DNA from: Argentina anserina
Taxonomy: Eukaryota; Streptophyta; Magnoliopsida; Rosales; Rosaceae
Assembly (NCBI RefSeq): GCF_933775445.1
Contig: NC_065878.1
Span: 1,882,001-1,946,000, forward strand
DNA: 64,000 nucleotides
Reading direction: 5' to 3'
The notes under the pieces: model-generated
Told to the model about the DNA's origin: nothing
Database searches by the model: none
Seen by the model: the letters and a program-made list of their open reading frames with translations, nothing else
Part shown: positions 57,970 through 64,000 of the stretch, one piece after another
Layout of the letters: each line of letters starts with the position of its first letter
Position numbering within the stretch: the first letter of the stretch is position 1
Made by a program: the position numbers and the translations under genes

Positions 57970-58085
57970 GTATAAATATTATATACGTATTTCTGTACGT
58001 ATAAATATTATATACATATTTCTGTACGTATAAATATTATATACGTATTTCTGTTCGTATAAATATTATATACGTATTTCTGTAC
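57970..58085. repeat. 29-bp tandem repeat, 4 copies
   Basis: GTATAAATATTATATACGTA plus nine more bases, at 57970, 57999, 58028 and 58057, with one or two substitutions between copies. Confidence 0.85.
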
Positions 58086-59365
58086 GTATACGTACTGTTT
58101 AAATGTAAATACAATCCCAGTAAATAAAATTTACTAAATTACCCTTTTACAAATTACTTTTTACATTTACTGAAAGTAATTTATATTTACATTTACCGTA
58201 GGTAAAATTTAATTACATTTACCGTACGTAAATAAAATTTACATTTACCGTACATAGTAAATTACCAAAATACCCTTCTGTCAAAACTGTTCACACCGCC
58301 GCACGTGGCGGCGCGTGTGCCTCCGGCAGGCCGCGCGTGGGTTCCACGCGCCGAGGCTAACCACGGCGCGTATCACGCCACCGCCACCACCACCACCAAA
58401 CTTCTTCTCTCTTCCTCCTCTACCTCCCCACTGCCTCACACCGCCCATAGTCCCCTCCACGCTCCCACACGCGCCGCCTAATGCGGCGGTGTTCATAACC
58501 CTCCGATCCTCACAAATCCAAACCAAATCCTTCACAAATCATCCACAATCCATCACAACAATCACACAAGGTTAATTCTTACCTCAATCAATGTTTTGGA
58601 CCGTCAGATTCATCGGAGGAGTTCCAAAAAACCATCGTGGGGGCTCGGGTTCAAGGTGAGGCGATCGCTGGCGTCGCCGCTCGAGGCGAGTCTCTCCGTA
58701 GGTTGATTCGTGTCGTGGAGGGGGAGAGCGAGCTCGTGGTGGTGGCGTCGGGCTCCTGCGATGCCGGCCACGTCGAAATCGACTAACCCGAGGTCGAGCT
58801 GCGTCGGCGTTCCTCGATCCCCGCTCGGGGTGCGTCGCCGATACTACCGGTCGCTGCGTCGTGGTCTCGCGGTCTCCGTGACACCGGCGGTGTCAAACAC
58901 GGAGGTGGGTGAAGGGAGCTCGTCGGCTTGGAAGGAGAGGGTCGGGGAGAGAGTGAAAGAGGGAGAAGGAGGGAGGCGCGGGGTGAGGGAAGGAGAATAG
59001 GGTTTCTGAAAATGGAAACCCTATTCTGATTAATTTCCTTTTATACCCTTTTCCAAATCGGAAACTAACTTTCTGACGTTAATAACTTTTACGTACGACG
59101 TCCGATTCGAACGCGTCACATATCCACAAACTCGTATCAACGAGCTCTACAACTTTCGTGAAGGAAGTTTTCGCAAACGATCGACGGAATAAAAGTCGAT
59201 ATATACGTTGCGGAATTGTAACGTTTTTCTTATTAAACGTCCCGAAAACGTTTCCGTTTTTCTTTTCAAAACATCGCAAACAATCACGTTCTTTTTAAAT
59301 CGAACTTCACAACTTAATAGAATTTAAATTAAGCCAATATTCTTTGGAAATTTAGGGTTGTTACA

Positions 59366-60078
59366 ATCTACCCCCCTTAAAGGAATTTCGTCCTGAAATT
59401 CAAGCTCACTCAACAACAACTGTGGATATCTGGTCATCATGTCTGACTCTAGCTCCCAAGATGCATCACCCTCATCATGGTGACTCCACAATACCTTGAC
59501 TAACTCAACTTCTTTCCTCCGAAGCTTCTTTGTGGATCTATCCAGGATACGAACCGGCTCGACAACAAATGTGGCATTTTCCTTCACTTCAATGGTGCTA
59601 TGATCGATCACATGTGACTCATCTGGTACATACTTCCTCAGCATGGAAAAGTGGAAGACGTTGTGAACGCCCGACATGCTAGTAGGCAAGGCTAGTCGAT
59701 ATGCTAGTTCGCCCACCTTCTCAAGTATCTCAAAGGGCCCAACGTACCTCGGTGCCAACTTTCCCTTCTTTCCGAATCTTACTACACCCCTCATGGGTGA
59801 AACTTTCAAGAACACATGATCACCGACCACGAATTCCACATGTCTCCTCTTCAAGTCCGCGTAGCTCTTCTGTCTGCTCTGAGCGGTCCGGATTCTATCC
59901 CGAATGATCGAGATCTTCTCCGTGTTTCCTGAACAACCTCTGGACCCATCAGTGCCTCATCACCAATCTCGGCCCAACAGATCGGTGAACGACATGATCT
60001 ACCATAAAGAGCCTCATAAGGTACCATGCCGATGCTGGAAAGGTAACTGTCGTTGTAGGCGAACTCAATCAATCTCAA
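59366..60078 (-). pseudogene. gypsy integrase C-terminal region, frameshifted
   Basis: The frame 60078-59851 gives LIEFAYNDSYLSSIGMVPYEALYGRSCRSP. The frame 59854-59324 gives KRRHVEFVVGDHVFLKVSPM, KLAPRYVGPFEILEKVG and VFHFSMLRKYVPD, then a chromodomain-like end VELVKVLWSHHDEGDASWELE. These are the C-terminal integrase blocks of plant gypsy chromoviruses. The two parts are in different frames. The purine tract AAGGGGGGTAGAT (minus) adjoins the LTR at 59366-59380, inside the ORF end. Confidence 0.82.
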
Positions 60079-62100
60079 ATGCTTTCACAGCTACCTTAAA
60101 ATCCAGCATACAAGCTCTCAACCTATATTCCGTCACCTCAAACTTCCTCAATCAGACAATCTGTCACATGTCCTAACAATAATAGTCGCATGTGAGCTAC
60201 TCAAAATATAATCATCCTCCCGAAACATAATGATGTTTTCAGCATGGGGGCGTCAACGCCCTCTTTTGTCTAGTTCACCACTCTCTTGCGATTTGACAGA
60301 CTATCCTCACGTCATGAGTTAGCTCCTACCACTAAGCATGGTCAAAACTCTCAACATCTAACATGAGTCAAATCAATGATTAACACATGCCTACTACTTA
60401 CATCACACATAGTGGTTTTCAAATAAACGTGCTTTATCACGACAATACCTTCATGACTTCACCACAAATCATCGTTAGAATAACGAACCTACCATTCCTT
60501 CCAATCAACAAAATAATCCCCTTTCATGATCATCTTGTTATAACCATAAAAAGTTGTCGTGCATGATACCCATTCAAGTACCATATTTGTATCGGCAACA
60601 CGATAAAGAAATCTTAACTCATTGAGTTCACAACCACCACAGAACACCACCTTGGATTAAGAATTACTCTAAAATAATTCACCAGAGAATCGACTAATAT
60701 ACGCACAAGGCAGTAGAGAACCTCTACCGCCACCACAAGAGTGACGCATCACGCATCCCATCACAAATGCCCCAGTCCATCATCTAAGATATTGGTTCCT
60801 CCCACCGTTGTAGTACTAATAAGTTTAGTAATTACTTCAACAGAACCCGATATTAGGTCCACCATCTCCTCAAAACTAACCCAAAATGATCGTTATACCA
60901 CCACTTTAAACAGTTGTTTCTTTACCTTCATTAAGAACCCTCATGGCCAATGCATTCGGCCAAAATAACTTCTCAGCAAGCAGTAATATAATCGATTACT
61001 CTTTATCGTAAAATTTATCCCTTGTTGAACACTTCAATCAACTTCGCCTTATCCAACAATAAACAATCTGATGTATAGAGGAAAAGAACCTCTAAGTCTC
61101 CAGCACTAACGCCACTTGCACTTGAAAAGAAAATTTAGTCCTCAACCATTTCTTTACCAGTCAGAAGGTACCTGTCACGTCCAATTCGTTAAAACATCAT
61201 TAAGCTAAGGTCATCTCATACCTTACCTTCAATAAAGTTACTTCACCGCCATTGCGTCTCATTTGGACCTGTGGCATTATGAAGTTCCAATCCCCAACAC
61301 CAAAATAATTAAATCCTGAAAGACCAGTGTTCTCATTTAAATGCTCATCTAGCAAATAATTAATTCATATCGCCACCTTGAGATTTCTCTATCACCTTAT
61401 ATTTCTTGCTCAGCCAAGAACAATGCGTAACATCAATTGTCTATAGCCGAACCAAAACAAGTTTGGAATGTCACGTCGACAAAATGTGAATCTCAATTCA
61501 ATAATTGTATTATTACTTTATGGACGTATCATACGCCCTACCACTCTGTTACCAATAGCGTTAGGGATGTTAGTCACGAAAATTTTCGTTAACCACCTCT
61601 AACCTATGGTCTACACATCTCTTACCTGAACATAATATCTCAACCTTGTTAGGCTTCAACTTAGATTAGTTGCATAACTAAAATCTAGTCCCTAACATTT
61701 AAACATTAAACATCCCTCAATATAGGGTCAACGCTCTCTATCAAGACTCATTGATAGCTCTCTGCCTTGATAAGAAACTATATACTCAAACCTGTTAGCA
61801 TTCCGGTATCTGGATCGCATGTCAAACTCAGAGAGTATTGTAGCCTCTCCAAGCTGATCGCACCAGTAATTAAGTCTTTGAATTCATTTGTCTCATCCAT
61901 ACGACGTCTTCGTTATATGGTTATAACACAGTATCTCCTGAAATGTCTCACTTTACTCTGATATCACAACGATGTCTGTGATAGCTACTTCAGATTCACA
62001 TACTCAACATATGCCATGACTCAAACTCTCATGGCATTATCCGCCTCGAGTCAAAGTTATGAAACTCTGGTTTCCTGGGTCTACGAATGAACCCACCATG
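60079..62100. other. Unassigned interior of the gypsy element
   Basis: About 2 kb where protease-RT-RNase H-integrase core should lie. On neither strand do I recognise RT motifs ([12 protein letters not shown]) or RNase H motifs. Open frames are short. It is either replacement sequence of a non-autonomous family or captured DNA. Confidence 0.5.
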
Positions 62101-62760
62101 TCAAAACAATCAATCATCGTGTACTACGTACTCAACCAATCAATTCCTATGATCACATCATAGGTGTGATCCAAAATCACGATCAAATAAGCAGAGAACT
62201 CTCCACTTCCAATCACAATAGGACAAGCCTTTCATTGTCTCCAATTCGAGGAACACTCCAAATGCGAAGTGACACATAAAGAGTTTCTCATAGATGTAGG
62301 AGTCAATCCTACCATCTCCTCTACCGAACAATCACTAATAAGTGTCGATATCATCTTCTTCTCTTTCTGAGGGTACTCAATCATTTTTAAATAGATTATG
62401 ATGCCCTCGATCCAGTGGTCCACTACCATATGATCCAGGCCTCTATGAAATAAGACGTTGACAGACGATTAAAGTCCTTGATCAACTTAACACACGACTA
62501 TCGTCGTCTCTAACGACAGCAGCAGAGTCAACCTGTTCTGCCCGTGGAGCAGTCTCCTCCTAAAGGTTCTCCACATTGTGAACATGGCCTGCAACCCTAC
62601 CTCGGCCGCGACCTCTCGCCCGTCCTCGGCCCTGTTCACGGCCCTTTTTCCAAATTCATCACCATTCAACAATTAACACTCAGTCATACATCTGAAGTCT
62701 CGAATTCGACAAATAGGTCCAACCAATATCAATCGTGGAATTTCAGAAGAAGGTGAATCA
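62101..62760 (-). pseudogene. gypsy protease and gag remnants
   Basis: Minus strand at 62230-62110 reads like the protease end (YDVIIGIDWLS, then a decayed 'MIDCF' strand). At about 62670-62560 one frame is an Arg-Gly repeat (RGRARGRGRGR), common beside the gag zinc knuckle. Stops interrupt both. Confidence 0.6.
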
Positions 62761-62927
62761 TCGGAGTATCGTCACAATACTCTCTACATGACCAAACCAT
62801 AAGGTATGGCTCCTAACACTCTCGCGTACCCGACAACATATCAATACCGAGGAGCATGTGATGGGTGCCCGCCTGCAGTCGGATCATCACTCCCGGATGG
62901 TATAGATAATCGCCAAATACGCACTTA

Positions 62928-62940
62928 GGCTCTGATACCA
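62928..62940 (-). other. Primer-binding site of the gutted gypsy element
   Basis: TGGTATCAGAGCC on the minus strand, two bases from the 5' LTR at 62943; initiator tRNA-Met type. Confidence 0.85.
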
Positions 62941-62942
62941 AC

Positions 62943-64000
62943 TGTAACGACCCCAAAATTCTGGGCTTAAAAACTCAAAATTCTAAAGTCGTTAAACACA
63001 AAATAATCTCAATAAAATTGAAATTATTCAAATGTCACAGCGGAACAATTCTGAGTTCTCAATTCCACTCAGACAAACCAATTATTACAACCCAAATTAT
63101 AATCCGTACATAAAATGGAAATGTAATAATCCTCACAAATCACTCACAAATCTCACAAATAACATCACACCAATTCACGCTAAAACCTCACCACAAGTAG
63201 GATACGAACGACTTCGAGCCTCTGTAGTCGTCACTCAACCTCCACTAATCAGCACCTGCGGAATTATCCCCTACACCATCGAATTGGTGCACCGGGATTG
63301 TAAACACAAACCCGGTAAGCTTATAGCTCGTATGAGTAAAATCAAAATATAATTCGCATATCAAAATATACAAAAGATCACAAAACAACAAATATAAATG
63401 CCCTCATGAGTCAATGGACAGCCCATCTGGTTGTCCCAAAGAAATATGAAATGAAACGCTCATGAGAAAATTAAGTAACCCTTCTGGTTACCAATTGCAT
63501 TTATAATACGGGTACCAAGAACGCTGGTACACATCTGTTACCCCTCTCGTAATACACCGCTGATATTGGATAGCCACCCGCTACCCAACATCCAAAATAA
63601 ACTGAGTACCCATGAGCAGATAACCACCCGTTACCTCACATGCAGTACTAAGGCAGACAGACTAGAGCTCTAACTGTATCGTAACTTTCGCCCGGCCAAA
63701 AGCTAGGTTCCGACTTGCCACACACGTACAATAATCTCACATCATATTGTACCAAAAATCAGGTCCGAAGACAATTCACATTTTAACATTCTCAATGTTA
63801 AAAATCACGTACAATAATCTCACATCATATTGTACCAAAAATCAGGTCCGAAGACAATTCACATTTTAACAATCTCAATGTTAAAAATCACGTACAATAA
63901 TCTCACATCATATTGTACAAATCAACGTCACAATAAAATCATGACAGTATATTATATAGCAAACTATATATATATATATATATATACGTATTTAATTACT
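62943..64000 (-). repeat. 5' LTR of the gutted gypsy element (cut by window)
   Basis: The first 1058 bases match 56368 onward with about a dozen substitutions by eye, mostly C/T or G/A exchanges, including the same 83-bp tandem array. Continues beyond the window. Confidence 0.88.

Larger units (their letters stand above)
56368..59365 (-). repeat. 3' LTR of the gutted gypsy element
   Basis: 2998 bp; plus-strand ends TGTAACGACCCC and GGGTTGTTACA. It contains an 83-bp tandem repeat (57149-57345), AT microsatellites (57390-57411), a 29-bp tandem repeat (57970-58085), a GC-rich section (58290-58990) and several GTAAAT/CAGTAA motif clusters. A 106-codon open frame (56457-56777) recurs in the other LTR at 63032-63352 and is not considered a gene. 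Confidence 0.88.
56363..64000 (-). mobile_element. Gypsy element with 3-kb LTRs and gutted interior
   Basis: The 3' LTR is 56368-59365, the interior 59366-62942, and the 5' LTR starts at 62943 and runs off the window. The left flank 5-mer is GTTAG; its partner lies outside. The interior keeps integrase C-terminal coding (59324-60078), protease and gag traces (about 62100-62700), a purine tract and a primer site. Between 60080 and 62100 I see no reverse transcriptase or RNase H. With only 3.6 kb inside and broken frames it cannot be autonomous, yet the LTRs are very alike over the visible 1.05 kb. Related to the solo LTR at 39308-41808. Confidence 0.85.

Noticed and set aside
58315..59000. Open frames of 84-96 codons in the GC-rich LTR section
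   Set aside because: Open on both strands because of GC-rich triplet runs; located within an LTR.
1..64000. A novel gene cluster, defence island or biosynthetic system
   Set aside because: The five intact genes are unrelated single-copy-type functions separated by transposons; nothing links them in a pathway.

Overview
The window is nuclear DNA of a flowering plant. The evidence is spliced plant gene families (CHX cation/proton antiporter, CTL choline-transporter-like, glyoxalase-I-like), telo-box and TGGGCY promoter motifs, Ty1/copia and Ty3/gypsy retrotransposons with plant-type primer sites, and MULE-like foldback elements. The gene structures fit a eudicot. A Rosaceae-type genome is only a guess from general resemblance. 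Five host genes look intact. More than half of the window is transposon-derived.

Layout. 1-2.2 kb holds a broken RNase H fragment of LINE type, a CTCG/GAGC-rich repeat and a decayed 4'-phosphopantetheinyl transferase pseudogene (minus). 2.4-14.2 kb is a copia nest: a very degenerate minus-strand copia body lies between two short LTR-like repeats. Into it were inserted a 4.5-kb internally deleted copia element with 1-kb LTRs (target duplication AGTAA) and, in the opposite orientation, a solo LTR of the same family (target duplication GAAAT). 14.5-15.1 kb is NAA10, the NatA catalytic subunit (plus). 18.0-20.8 kb is a three-exon CHX antiporter (minus). 24.4-27.3 kb is a five-exon choline-transporter-like gene (minus). 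29.7-30.3 kb is a small two-exon UPF0390/DUF2462-type gene (minus).

31.7-48.0 kb is one copia element (minus) blown apart by later insertions. A near-intact chromodomain gypsy element with a 1548-codon ORF sits in its left LTR. A 2.5-kb solo gypsy LTR and a 636-bp segment of unlike composition sit in its reverse transcriptase. A truncated gypsy-like piece sits in its leader. 48-54.9 kb is AT-rich intergenic DNA with an LTR-like relic. 55.0-56.1 kb is a two-exon glyoxalase-I-like gene (plus). From 56.4 kb to the right edge runs a gypsy element with 3-kb LTRs whose interior keeps only integrase C-terminal, protease and gag traces, so it looks non-autonomous yet young.

The host genes are unrelated housekeeping or transport functions and do not form a pathway or cluster. 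I found no CRISPR, defence or biosynthetic system. The informative content is the nested transposon history, readable target-site duplications, a pseudogene with a lesion at its catalytic motif, and promoter and splicing details. Exon borders and insertion boundaries were read by eye from splice consensus, LTR ends and target duplications.
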